Positions 22,366 to 33,180 of a stretch of DNA of 64,000 bases are shown here, piece after piece. The stretch lies in NCBI GenBank assembly GCA_958299035.1, contig CATQJL010000316.1, forward strand, positions 11,130,347-11,194,346, written 5' to 3'. A model generated the notes under the pieces. That model had not been told where the DNA came from. It saw only the letters and a program-made list of their open reading frames with translations, and did no database searches. The position numbers and the translations under genes are program-made. The stretch comes from Cylicocyclus nassatus (Eukaryota > Nematoda > Chromadorea > Rhabditida > Strongylidae). Position 1 is the first letter of the stretch, and each line of letters begins with the position of its first letter.

Positions 22366-23466
22366 CAGTGCTGGACATAATTATACAGCCACTCTAGAAA
22401 TCGTCGTAATTTTTGTTCTTGTCAATGAATCTGTCTGAAACTTTGCTGTATTGTGCGCATGTCAACCTACCATAACCCCTCAAAACGGCTTCCAGTCTTG
22501 TTGAGTTTGAACGGAGAAAAACGAAAAAAAAATCGAAAAAGCCTTCTTTGAAAGCTGGACAAAATTATACAGCCACCTGGTTTTTCTAATCACTATCGCA
22601 TTCGTTGACTCTCAAATTTTTTTGTACAATTACATCCCAAAATATGAAACATTTGCGAGACTTACGGCCTGTCTTCTTACTCAAATAGAAGCAATCGCTG
22701 CATTTCTTGCTTTTAAAAGCATTAAAAGTCAATCTCCTTCAACAAACAACTGCTTTAAAGAGTTTTCAAGCTCTTGTTTATTCCAAGTGATAATCACGGA
22801 ATCTACTGACCCTTTTGGATAGATGAGGTAAAGAGCGCTTTCGTAAACTCTGCGTAATCACTGATTTTGACGGACAGACTCCAACCTCAACCTCAACAAC
22901 ATGCAAACTGAGTTTTGTGGTTCAAAAGCGTTCCAAGCCTATGTTGAGGTTGGAGTCTGTCCGTCAAATCAGCGATTACGCAGAGTTTACGGAAGCGCTC
23001 TTCACCTCATCTATCCAGAAGGGTCAGTAGATTCCATGATTATCATTTGAAATGAACAAAAGCTTGACAACTCTTTAAAGCAGTTGTTTGTTGAAGGAGA
23101 TTGACTTTTAATGCTTTTATAAGCAAGAAATGCAGCGATTGCTTCTATTTGAGTAGGAAGACAGGCCTAAGTGTCGCAAATGTTTCATATTTTGGGATGT
23201 AAATGTACAAAAAAAATTTGAGAGTCAACGAATGCGATAGTGATTAGAAAAACCAGGTGGCTGTATAATTTTGTCCAGCTTTCAAAGAGGGTTTTTTTCG
23301 ATTTTTTTCGTTTTTCTCCGTTCAAACTCAACAAGACTGGAAGCCGTTTTGAGGGGTTATGGTAGGTTGACATGCGCACAATACAGCAAAGTTTCAGACA
23401 GATTCATTGACAAGAACAAAAATTACGACGATTTCTAGAGCGGCTGTATAATTATGTCCAGCACTG
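22366..23466. mobile_element. 1.1-kb Tc1-like foldback element
   Basis: The ends CAGTGCTGGACATAATTATA and TATAATTATGTCCAGCACTG are flanked by TA (22364-22365, 23467-23468). CAGTGCTGG is the hallmark end of Tc1-type transposons. The two arms, about 22366-22899 and 22942-23466, are near-perfect inverted copies over about 530 bp, leaving a loop of about 42 bp, with no room for a transposase. Mirror ORFs at 22622-22822 and 23185-23379 come from the arms. Confidence 0.85.
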
Positions 23467-24659
23467 TATAAGCGTAGGCGACGGCTTCAGTACACCGCGA
23501 TTTAGAAGCCGAAATGTAAGAAGATCAAATTGAAAGTTCTTCGTTCAAAACATACTCAACGGATTTCCACTAGTCCACGGATATGCGCACCACATCAGGC
23601 AATCATATACGCCTTTTCTGCATTTTTCTCTGGGCTAAAAACTGGAAAAATGAAAACATGCTTTAAAAAGCGACACTGCGCTTTTACCAAACAGGTAAAC
23701 GTATCTACAATCCTTTGGAAGTATAATCGTAGAATTTCGCTTCCCGCAAGCGTTAGTTTTCAAGAAATATTAGATTTAGCTTTTGTTGCTTGAGTCTTTG
23801 ATGTTGAAATTGATTTGTTCTCGGAAACTAGAGCTTATAGAAAGCTGAAAATGTGCGGTTATACTTTCAAAGAATCATAACAATGTAGTTTACACGTGCT
23901 TATGTGGAACAGCGCAGCATCGCTTTTTCAGAAACATGAAATTTTTCGTTTTCTCAGTTTTTAAGTTGGGAAAAATGCATTTAAGTTTTTTGAAAAAAAA
24001 TCTAAGTTTTTTCGGTACTTCCGTTATCCGGACCCATTTTTTCAAACAAAAGATATTGCTTCTATCCTTATACCATATTTTGTCCCAGCTTCACAGGAAG
24101 GATTGTCAATCTTCTCCCACGTGTCAAAAAACTTTGACATGTCATCTACATGTTTAACAGGTTTTACCAAGAGTTTGTTTACCCTACTAGCCATGCAGTT
24201 TCAATGTTTTTGGTCAGTTTTGACCTCATTTCGATCAAACGGTTTCAAAGTGAACATTGTCATAATAATGACGATATACTGTTATCGATGAACAGTCTAG
24301 CTTGCTCAGAATAGAGAAGTTCGCTAGGATTATTTGAAAGGCGAAATAAACAGCAGCAGAATACTTTAAGCTATCACTTATAGCCTTTTCTGACTAAGTT
24401 CTCATTGTGAAAAGGGTTTGAAGAGAAAGACATTTGTGATCGTTGCTGAAAGCAAGTAAGATGTTCTAGAATAAGTTCATGATTGTCTTTCTCTTACGCA
24501 AAACAGTCGAAGCTTCAAAATGGACACAAATTCTCATTTAACTCACCGGAAATGATTTCGAAAAACATGTCAAAATGGACATGGACCAAAGCATGCCAAG
24601 TTTTTCGTGACACATGGCAAGGACGCAGCCATCGTAGAGTCTATGAAAAATTATTCTTA

Positions 24660-25115
24660 CAGGGGAAGGAAGGTTGGTCGAAGTGGCCTTTTGAAATGAA
24701 ATGTATGCTGCCTTGTAGAGTTTGGGACGCTGATTCCAAATTAATCTTTGCTATCTGCTGCGGGCTTCTGGGCGAGGAGTTATGAAGGTTTTGTGAGTAA
24801 AAACCTGAATGCAAAAATGGGGTAAAATCAGTCGTAACCTCTTCGCAATGTTCAAATGAGGCAGCAGCGAAGTGGTACATTTGAATCAAAAATGCTTGTT
24901 TCACCGAGTGACCCGACTACCATCAGCCCTATAAAAAATGTTACGACTGATTTTAGCCTACTCTTGCATTTAGAATTTTACCCACGAAAACCTTCACACT
25001 CACGCAGAAGCTCGCAGCAGATAGCAAAGGTAGATTTCGAATCAGCGTTCCAAGCTCTACAAGGCAGTATACATGTTATTTGAAATAGCCACTTTGACCA
25101 ACCTTCCTTTCCTTG
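24660..25115. mobile_element. PIF/Harbinger-type MITE, empty copy
   Basis: It starts CAGGGGAAGGAAGGTTGGTC and ends with the inverse of CAAGGAAAGGAAGGTTGG, flanked by TTA on both sides (24657-24659, 25116-25118). The 456-bp length is the uninterrupted form of the element at 17864-18986. Inner words such as CTGCTGCGGGCTTCTGGGCG also pair with the far arm. Confidence 0.85.
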
Positions 25116-25850
25116 TTAGATTAAAGAACGTAGAATAAGAGAGACTTTTGAAAATTTGGGTCCGGATAACGGAAAAGTGCCGTTTTTTCTTATAATTTGA
25201 GCATCCAGAGCTTTTTAGATTTTAGCTTATAGCTCGAAGTGTACTGGAGCTGGTGCGCACGCTTACATGCCATCTTATAGAGCTTGCTTTGCTTTATCGA
25301 ATGGTGCCCTGATCCTAGTTAGCATTGAGAAGTTTATGACTCAATGCGGTCAAAAGTCAAAATTGAAAAAAAAAACTTATGAGACAATCTAACGTTATGT
25401 ACCTCTCATTTTTCGGCCTTGGTTACAAATCCTAAATTGCACAGCTTTCTCCGTCCGAATGAAGTTAGTCACTGAGTTGCTAACTCAGCGTGACATAGTG
25501 AGACTGTCATTTGCTGACAAATCAATGCGCAATTACGAGTTTGAAAATTGATTTTCTTGATCGTCTTTCACAGTAAAAGTTATTTAATGGTATGGAATGA
25601 CTGAGCAAGTTCGGCTCGCTGAAAAAAGTCTTTTGACGTTTCAATCTACCATATCAGCTTGTTAAGGTACGTAACACAAAATTTTATGCCACTTTGACAT
25701 CTTCAGTTTTTTCCCGTGGGCATATCAATCAAAATACTGACATGTTTTACAGAGCAGTTTCTCGAAATAATTATTTGGTGCTACAAAGCTTTGGATCATG
25801 TTTTAGTATTTGTGCGCATGCTTAACTTATACATCCATATGCTTGACCCT

Positions 25851-26020
25851 CAGTGGCGTACCCAGGATTTCCGTTTGGGAGGGGGGGAACTTTTACAAAA
25901 TCATACAAGCATTCGAGGTTCGGCTGTAAAAGCTGTAATACTTCTGCTGAAACAGTATTACACACGAATATTTCTATTCTCGAAGGGGTGCCCCCCCCCC
26001 CCCTCCTCGGTACGCCATTG
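25851..26020. mobile_element. Short hAT-type MITE
   Basis: It starts CAGTGGCGTACCCAGGATTT and ends TCGGTACGCCATTG, with G and C runs inside the ends, like the element at 8499-8867. No matching 8-bp flanks are visible (TTGACCCT against CCAGGGAA), so one edge may be rearranged by the neighbouring insertion at 26030. Confidence 0.65.
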
Positions 26021-26029
26021 CCAGGGAAC

Positions 26030-27797
26030 AATACCAACTTCTCAGATAATCGCCGTGGGCAGGCGTCCATGCGAATTTTGAGCAAGCGGGCACCGGAAAA
26101 AACAGTTCGCTGATTTCTTGCGGACCGCTTGCAGATATTTGGAAGAATGTTGGCCATTCTCTAGACGGATGCTCGGAGAACAGTCGCGGTTTCTAGATTA
26201 GCTGCGGCGCGCTGGCCGCATTTTCGCGGATTCTTCGCAAGAACATGCAAAATTAATGAGGATCGCACGGTCCTTTGTGGAGGACCGCGCAGTCCTCAGG
26301 TACTTTGCTGAGGGAAAGTACCCGAAACTTGAGTAATTAAACCATCGATGACACCTCTGCCACATAGAGTCTCACCTTTGCTCGGCGTACGCCCGGAACT
26401 GCTTAAAAAGAGTCCGAGCGCTTGCTGAAAATTTGGTCAGCGCTCGCTGAAAAAAAAAATTATTTGAAGAGCTCCCACAGAAAATATTGCTTCCCGCTGG
26501 CAGAACAAGCGACAGTGAAGGGGCGGCGTATCAGGATCCTCCAAAGGCCTGCCGCTTCTTTTCCAGGCGCGCAATATTCCCTTCGCGCCTACCTCGCGCT
26601 TATGTCGTACTTGTCTCGAACATTTTTGCGACAGTTCCCCTCCGGACAATCGTCTTCTTTCTCCTAACATTGATTGAAAAGGTCGCAGTTTGAACAACGA
26701 TTTTCCAATGCTAACAAAAGATGAAGAGGTGGAACTTTCAGTAATCAACAAATGGATGTAAAACTTTCGATCACCTTAGTCGAGATGAATGAGAAAGGTT
26801 GTTATTTTTGTAGTCGGAAAGGTTACTGCATTAACGATTTGTCAAACATACAAAAAATGTGAAAACTAAGCTGACTGACAAGCAAATACTACATCCCGCT
26901 GTGGCTATCGAGATGTGTTAGATAAAAAGAAGCAAACGATGATCATGTATTCCCAACAGCGGAACCAAGTCATGAGCATTTTTTTGGAAATAAACAACTT
27001 CAAAAACACGGCGTACATCATTTTTTGGCAGTTCATTGGGCCCGCTGTACCTAATTTTGTCCTTTTGGGAACCGACGCTTCAAATGGGTATGTAATACAG
27101 CAGGACTACAATCACAGAAGGAATTGTTAAAAAATCCTTTATGATTGATTTCTCTCTTACATGCCATGTTTCTGCGGTTCTGAGCTTCTCTTATTGCCAG
27201 ACTGCACTCTGAGCTACAAAATAATTTCTACAAAAAGGATGCAGACTCAAAATACTCGTTAAGCATCGTACATTTAGTCTGGTGTCATCTGTACGTTTTC
27301 GACAGTTTTTTGGCCATGCTATTGTCCACATACATATACACGATTCGCATTTCGAGCTTTGTACACTATCGGTATGCATAAACTTCAAATTGTCACTTCG
27401 ACTAAGTTACTTCCCTGGCAAGAGGCACTTTCCTTGTCAGCCTACTTTTATTATTGTATTAGTCCCACAGCTTTTTCTTTTTTTTGTTATCATTGAAAAA
27501 TCGTTGTTCATGCAGTGAAAAAAGACGATTGCCCGAAGAGGAACTATCGCAGGAATGTGCGAGACAAGTGCGACATAAGCGCGAGGTAGGCGCGAAGGGA
27601 TTATTGCCTCATAGAGGCGCGCCTGAAGAAGAAGCGGCGGGTCTTTGGAGGATCCTGCACGCCCCCCTCCCTCCCCCAGTGAAGGAAGTACCGTCCGCTG
27701 AAGGTTTGGCCAGGCCTCAAAATTCTGCTGGCCGCCTGCAGAAAAGCGCGAGTTTGTGGACCGCCTGCCCCCGGCGATTATCTGAGTTAGGGCCGCA
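26030..27797. mobile_element. 1.77-kb inverted-repeat element, GC-rich arms
   Basis: CTCAGATAATCGCCGTGGGC near 26039 pairs with CGGCGATTATCTGAG ending near 27787. A second, inner arm pair is strong: 26520-26665 (GCGCGCAATATTCCCTTCGC and beyond) against 27522-27670. The paralogous position of copy 1 (about 9510) lacks it. The centre (26670-27520) has no recognisable transposase. ORFs of 100-145 codons in the arms are mirror by-products. Confidence 0.65.
26230..26343 (-). ncRNA. Candidate SL1-like spliced-leader RNA gene or pseudogene
   Basis: On the minus strand the 22 nt at 26343-26322 read GGTTTAATTACTCAAGTTTC followed by GG, which matches the nematode SL1 leader at 19 of 22 positions, and the next bases are GTAC, giving the GT donor that follows a leader. 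Downstream are short hairpins (GGTACTTT/AAAGTACC; GAGGAC/GTCCTC), then AATTTTG (26254-26248), close to the Sm-site consensus, then a terminal hairpin TTCTTGCGAAGAA. That order is the layout of an SL RNA. SL1 is known from general nematode biology; the match was made by eye. It lies inside a transposon-like element and may be a relic. Confidence 0.3.
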
Positions 27798-28178
27798 TGC
27801 ATTAACATCCCCGCTGTGGAGGGAATGGCAGCTTAGAAGAAATCTTCAAATCCTAAAGCTTCAGATGTTTGGGTTTTACGCTGTCTATCCATCCGTAACT
27901 ACTCCAGCTGTTTTTCACTAGGAACATATGAATAGGAGCAAGAAGTGCACAAGCGCATTTTTTACCTTTTTGTATGAACCACTGATGATCTCCAGCGCCC
28001 GACCGTCTTTTTTTTCGAAGTCATTTTTCTTTCTTCGAAGTCAACTAAAACAATCCAAGTTGTACTGAGTAACAGTGCTGAGCGTGTTGCTGTAAAACAA
28101 TTGAGTTATTGAAGTAACGAAGTTTTCGATAGTTCATCGCGATTTTCATAACTTCGACATATCATTTGCTTTTTTCAG

Positions 28179-28253
28179 GAACAAGTTAATATTGTTTGGT
28201 TAGATAAGCAGTGCAACTTTAACACGTTTTCATTGAGTTTGAATAAAAAATGA
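28179..28253 (+). CDS. Candidate terminal exon of an unknown gene, copy 2
   Basis: After a TTGCTTTTTTCAG acceptor the frame is open for 24 codons (EQVNIVWLDKQC, then NFNTFSLSLNKK) to TGA, and AATAAA overlaps the stop, as a poly(A) signal would. Copy 1 has the same acceptor and the same peptide core at 9929-10021 with a frame shift. Which gene it belongs to is not resolved; gene B lies upstream on the same strand. Confidence 0.35.
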   Translation, partial: EQVNIVWLDKQCNFNTFSLSLNKK

Positions 28254-29338
28254 CTTTGAAGAAAAGACGGTCGGCCGCCGGGATTATCAGAGGATCATAT
28301 AAAAAGCTGAAAAGTGCGGTTTCACAGCCTCTCGCTTCTGTCCAATATGTTCATGTAGAGGATAGTAGGAATACATACTTACGGATAGGTAACAGGACGT
28401 CAATGCACGCGACCCCTAAGGTGGTGAACTTAAAAAACGTCACTAGAGCGTCCTTATGAGTGGTTAAACTTAACGGTTAAAAAAGTGAGGTCACTGGAAT
28501 TTTAACGCTTAGTATGTTTGAAATCCAGTTTGGGAGTAAACGACTAGCATGAAATGAGTGTAATAATTTCAAGGAATGCGTATGTTTAACGGAAACACAA
28601 GTAAGCTTTGAACAAGCAATTCTTGAAGGCGTGTGAATGCTGAAAGTTGGCCATATTTGGACTTTTGGACGCTCACAAATTTTTAGAGAACCGCAATGCA
28701 CATATGGAAGGTATGTAATCAGCTCATTAGAAGATTCTAGTGGTAAGCCGTTCACTAGTATTCCCACGTTGAGTATCGCGTTAAGAAATGCTCATAACTA
28801 GCTTCAAAATAATGCGCCCCAGCTAGTGAGGATATTCGGGATCAGTGTTTCAAGCTAATTCCAACGATATATGTCTCTTTTTAAACAACTTGTCTAATTT
28901 AAATGCTTTTTCTTATAAGGATATAACATTCTGTCGACGGTGTTGACACAACGAGAAAAGCATATCCGCTTTACAAATAAAAGCAGCAATATTGCAGGTA
29001 AGATTTCGAGAGCAGTAGCCACACATCTGTTTCAGGAGCAGCTTACTAATGAATGCCAACTATAGTTATGTTTGAGTAAGGCAGTTTTTGACATGAACAC
29101 CATCGCCTGCTACCCGCTTTGTGCTAAATGTCATTCATCATGTTCAAAGCAGAGTTTCTGCTCAAAAAAGGAATTATGCCTATAATCGCACTTTCAAATT
29201 GGAAATAGGTGTATATCATCAGAAACGTTCGTGCGTTGCTCCCAATTTTACTTTTCGCAACTACAGAATTACTTTTGTCCCATTGAGCAATTTGCATCAA
29301 AGGCCAGCGTAAAAGCATTAAGTTGGCACTGTTTACAA
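28254..29338. other. Paralogous stretch with conserved splice-like sites but no gene model
   Basis: It aligns with about 10030-11075. A donor-like GGTAAGC (10582, 28743) and the peptide around AHKFL..ENRN are shared by both copies, each with a stop at the same place, so coding exons are likely, but I cannot connect them. Confidence 0.35.
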
Positions 29339-29373
29339 TCTTATATATAAAGCTGAATGTCTGTTTGTCTGTA

Positions 29374-29404
<31 letters not shown>

Positions 29405-30498
29405 ATGTCTGTACGTATGTTCCGAATAGAAAATTCCATTTCTGAACCGATCCGGACCAAACTTGGCACACATACACTTCGGGCCCCGGCGGGTGTCATA
29501 GGCTACTTTTCGTCATCGATCGATATCGATTTTTTTGCTGAGTTCACCTACGGGGCTGGGAGTTGGCACAGGGGGGTAATCGAGCATGGGGATTCCGAAT
29601 ACAATATTGGTTTTCAGGATTATCGATTACTTTTATCGATTTTATCGATTTTTTGCAAAGTTTGAGCTACGGGGGGCTGGGAGTTGGCACAGGGGGGTAA
29701 TCGAGCATGGGGATTCCGAATACAATATTGGTTTTCAGGATTATCGATTACTTTTATCGATTTTATCGATTTTTTGCAAAGTTTGAGCTACGGGGCTGGG
29801 AGTTCGCACAGGGGGGTAATCGAGCATGGGGATTCCGAATACAATATTGGTTTTCGGGATTATCGATTACTTTTATTGATTTTATCGATTTTTTTTGTAA
29901 AGTTTGAGCTAGGGGGCTGGGAGTTGGCACAGGGGGTAATCGAGCATGCTGATCATTCCCAAGGGGGACACCCCTGTGCCAAATTCCAGCCCCCTAGCTC
30001 AAATTTTCAAAAAATCGATAAAATCGATAAAAGTAATGGACGATCTTGAAAACTAATATTGTATTCGTAATCTGCATGCTCGATTACCCCCTGTGCAAAA
30101 TCCCAGCCCCGCAGGTCAAACTTTACAAAAAAGTCGATAAAATCGATAAAAGTAATGGACGATCCTGAAAACTAATATTGTGTTCGTAATCAGCATGCTC
30201 GATTACCCCCTGTGCAAAATCCCAGCCTAGCATGTCAAAATTTACAAAAAATCGATAAAATCAATAAAAGTAATCGATAATTCTAAAAACTAATATTGTA
30301 TTCGGAATCCCCATGCTCACTTCCCCCCCCCCCTGTGCCAACTCCTAGCCCTGTAGGTGAACTCTGCAAAAAATCGATAAAAATCGATAAAATCGACATC
30401 GATCGATAACGAAAAGTGGACTGTGACACCCGCCGGGGCCCGAAGTGTATGTGTGCCAAGTTTAGTCCGGATACGGCGGAGCCGGGTAAGCCAGCTAG
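29339..30498. mobile_element. Helitron-like composite element with inverted 121-bp repeat units
   Basis: It begins TCTTATATATAAAGCTGAAT, followed by a (TCTG)n microsatellite (29358-29420), an ACCGATCCGGACCAAACTTG module and TATCGAT-rich DNA. Three to four direct repeats of a unit of about 121 bp follow (29549-29945), then similar units in the opposite orientation (29960-30360), then an inverted remnant of the terminal module ending GCCGGGTAAGCCAGCTAG. A TC start and a CTAG end after a short hairpin are Helitron hallmarks. Long frames here only reflect the repeat. Confidence 0.55.
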
Positions 30499-30517
30499 TC
30501 TTATATATAAAGCTGGA

Positions 30518-30552
<35 letters not shown>

Positions 30553-31108
30553 ATGTCTGTCTGTACGTATGTTCCGAATAGAAAATTCCATTTCTGAACC
30601 GATCGGGACCAAACTTGGCACACATACACTTTGGGCCCCAGCGGGTGTCATAGGCTACTTTTCGTCATCGATCGATATCGATTTTATCGATTTTTTGCAA
30701 AATTTGAGCTACGGGGCTGGGAGTTGGCACCGGGGGGGGGGGGGTAATCGAGCATGCTGATCACCCCCACGGGGGTGATCAGCATGCTCGATTACCCCCT
30801 GTGCCAAATCCCAGCCCCGTAGCTCAAACTTTGCAAAAAATCGATAAAATCGATAAAAGTAATGCACGGCTTCGAAAACTAATATTGTATTCGTAATCAG
30901 CATGCTCGATCGATATCGATCGATGACGAAAAGTAGCCTATGACACCCGCCGGAGCCCGTAGTGTATGTGTGCCAAGTTTGGTCCGGATCGGTTCAGAAA
31001 TGGAATTTTCTATTCCGAACATACGTACAGACAGACAGACAGACAAACAGACATGCAGACAGACAGACATACATACATACAAACAGACATTCAGCTTTAT
31101 ATATAAGA
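30499..31108. mobile_element. Second Helitron-like palindromic element, directly abutting the first
   Basis: It starts TCTTATATATAAAGCTGGAT immediately after the CTAG of the preceding element, with no spacer. It carries one repeat unit, then GATCACCCCCACGGGGGTGATC at the dyad centre (about 30755-30785), then the mirror image, ending ATTCAGCTTTATATATAAGA at 31108. The whole is one near-palindrome of about 610 bp. Confidence 0.6.
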
Positions 31109-31727
31109 TAACTCTTTTGCTTTACGGCTTTCTAATAGCTTCATGCACCGTTCTTTAGGGCGAGATTGAGCTTAGATTCACAGTATAAAGCGAAACATCA
31201 ACCAATTTTCATTACTGCGAGATTACGGTATGAACTTCGAGAAGGATTTTCGGGAGTTGAAAGCCATTTTTGCCTCAGAAGAGGAAACCGAACAAGCCAA
31301 AAACTCTATTGGACTAGTCGAAGCCTCTGATTCTAAATGTGAATTTGCTGTGGCTTCTTTCACAAGTTATTACAGCTTCAGAGTAATAGATGTCTTTCCA
31401 ACGTATAAGTGTTTTACACCAATGAAAAAACTCGAAACAGCGATAAAAAGCTGTACAGTGAAAGCAGCACGTCTGAAAAAGTTGTTATACAATTTTCCAA
31501 ATTTTTCTGGAATATTTTTTTCCAGAAGGTCTATTCCACTGTGGCGCTGCAAGCTGAAAATTTATACCGTAATCCTACGACAATGAAGAGTAACTGATAA
31601 TTCGGCCCATACCATAAAGCTAAGTTCAACCTCGCCTTACAAAATGGTGCTTCAAGCATCTCGAAAGACATGAAAGCAAAAGAGTTATTAACGATCAAAC
31701 AGTGTGCACGTCTTTTTGGGGCACCCT
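31109..31727. mobile_element. TACAGGGTGTCCC-family MITE, left end cut by the Helitron-like element
   Basis: The right arm ends …GTTATTAACGATCAAACAGTG then TTTTTGGGGCACCCTA, matching the right end of the copy at 63398-63956. The left arm is present from AACTCTTTTGC but lacks its first 50 or so bases, where the Helitron-like element begins. The interior holds a frame 31230-31586 (118 codons) without motifs. Confidence 0.65.
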
Positions 31728-31839
31728 ATATATGTGCAGATTGGCCCTCACCTTACGGTTACGGTAACTCTGCGGTTTACCTCTACTGCAACAAATAGAT
31801 ATTATTTCTATAATAAGCACATCGAGTAAGCCCTCTATG

Positions 31840-31990
31840 GAGAGCTTCGGGTATCCATGTAAATTGACTTTGTACCTTATATCGTACCCTCACTTCCAAT
31901 ACATCAGAACCTTCTCCTTGCCAAGCTGAGTGAATCTTTGGATTCAAAATTCGTCCGCTTTGAAGCGAGGTATGGCCGTCCGCAAAGGGG
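31840..31990 (+). pseudogene. Degenerate copy of the AELxxMVxxxSEFVHSEARY exon
   Basis: It aligns with 40620-40735: both read TCGTACCC-CACTTCCAATA, then a frame SLDSKFVRFEARYGRP here against ALDSEFVHSEARYDHA there. The palindromic decamer tail that follows in the other copies is absent. No start or splice context survives. Confidence 0.4.
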
Positions 31991-32303
31991 GTTGACGCAG
32001 GAGTTCCTAGCACCTCCATTCGCACCACATTCACACTTCAGAAGCTCCTCGTGCCTTCGCGCAGAGGTCAGCCCCGCCCATGGCTCCACTCATTCACTGG
32101 TCACATTCCTAACCTTTGTCTGCGAGAATAGCTAGACATGCAGATGCGAAAATTAGTGAAAAATCGTCCCTTGCAAGGCAAATCCCCGAAAAGGCCTTAC
32201 AGTACTTACAGTAAGCACTGAGTGATCGAGTGTAGGCCCTTCTGAACCAGCTTTAATCGCGATGGCTACGATAGGTCAGCGAGTTTCAGAGGTCACTCCT
32301 TAA

Positions 32304-32925
32304 AGGCAGTGTCCAGGCAAATCTGGACCCTTTGGTTTTTTGCGTGGAAACTGATGGGGAGCCACTGACTAAACCACTGCCCGAGTTGCAGCGCACGGGA
32401 TTCACTCATGCCAGAGAAATCGGCGTCCGAATCGGTCGTCCCCGCGCCGTGACCGTAACACTTCAACAGTCTAAACGCACATCACGGTCCCGGCGCGAAA
32501 CCATGAGGACAGGGTGTAGCGCGGAAACTCGTTGGGAGGGTACGAAATAGCACGGAAAATGAAGATATCTCAAATGTAATCAACGAAAACACCATGAACA
32601 ACGCGGAAAAGGCAGCCGAAAGAAGCCGCCGCAATATGGAAAACAAGGGCAATTCTCGAAAAGCAGAAGAATTAGGAAATTTACAGTATTTGTGCAACGA
32701 GTTTGCGCGCTACATCCTGTCCTCATGGTTTCGCGCCGGGACCGTGATGTGCGTTTAGGCTGTTGAAGTGGTACGGTCACGGCGCGGGGGCGACGGGCTC
32801 GGAGGCCGATTTCTCTGCCGTGAGTGAGTCCCGTGCGCTGCAATTCGGGCAGTGGTTTAGTCAGTGGTCCCCCATCAGTTTTCATGCAAAAAACCAAAGG
32901 GTCCAGATTTGCCTGGACGCTGCCT
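32304..32925. mobile_element. PiggyBac-like MITE with TTAA flanks
   Basis: The ends AGGCAGTGTCCAGGCAAATC and GATTTGCCTGGACGCTGCCT are flanked by TTAA (32300-32303, 32926-32929). The arms pair over about 235 bp (32304-32540 with 32690-32925). The centre of about 150 bp has no transposase. TTAA duplication is the piggyBac signature, although the A/T-rich ends make TA or TAA alternatives possible. Confidence 0.7.
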
Positions 32926-33180
32926 TTAATTGGCTGCTTCGATAAGGCGAGCGGCTGACCTAAGCATGTGCGCTGCAGAGATGGACGAGTTCCTCAGTGG
33001 TGACCTCCCTCCTCAGACCCTTGATAGAGATGTCGTACGCGCATGATTCAATCGAATGAGTATCTGCCGTTTTACCTAATAAACTCGCTGCTATCCACTA
33101 ATTGACGTGTTTCTTTGCTTCGACTACTGAAGTACTCTATTTTTGGTTGAGTGGTGAGTGCTGGTAGCTCTTTTTGCTCC

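Larger units (their letters stand above)
22258..25385. mobile_element. 3.1-kb inverted-repeat element inserted in a gene B intron
   Basis: CTCATAAGTTT at about 22258 pairs with AAACTTATGAG at about 25375, and further in GGGTACCATTC…GAGCAAAGCAAGCTCTAT pairs with ATAGAGCTTGCTTTGC…GAATGGTGCCCTG (25272-25315). Arms are at least 110 bp and imperfect. Inside are a Tc1-like foldback (22366-23466), a PIF/Harbinger MITE (24660-25115) and about 1.2 kb (23470-24655) without a recognisable transposase. The equivalent site of copy 1 lacks it. Confidence 0.55.
16190..29275 (+). repeat. Segmental duplication, copy 2
   Basis: Same block as about 355-11075, in the same orientation; anchors are given there. 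It is longer because of copy-specific insertions: the nested cluster at 17442-19033, the 3.1-kb inverted-repeat element at 22258-25385, a hAT MITE at 25851-26020 and an inverted-repeat element at 26030-27797. It carries the better preserved copy of gene A and exons of gene B. 16785-16846 has a TTTCTTTCCAG acceptor followed by 19 open codons (IQTFPQVWRLLEHVRNVLI), a possible terminal exon of another gene. Confidence 0.85.

Noticed and set aside
25822..26157. ORFs of 86-121 codons around 25716-26157
   Set aside because: They cross a hAT-type MITE with homopolymer runs and the edge of another element; no conserved frame in copy 1.
26437..27921. ORFs of 81-145 codons on both strands around 26440-26750 and 27440-27920
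   Set aside because: They lie in paired arms of an inverted-repeat element and show no protein-family motif.
29357..30049. ORFs reading IDFIDF and SYGAGSWH repeats
   Set aside because: They are translations of TATCGATTTTATCGATTTT and 121-bp repeat units, present on both strands because of the palindrome.
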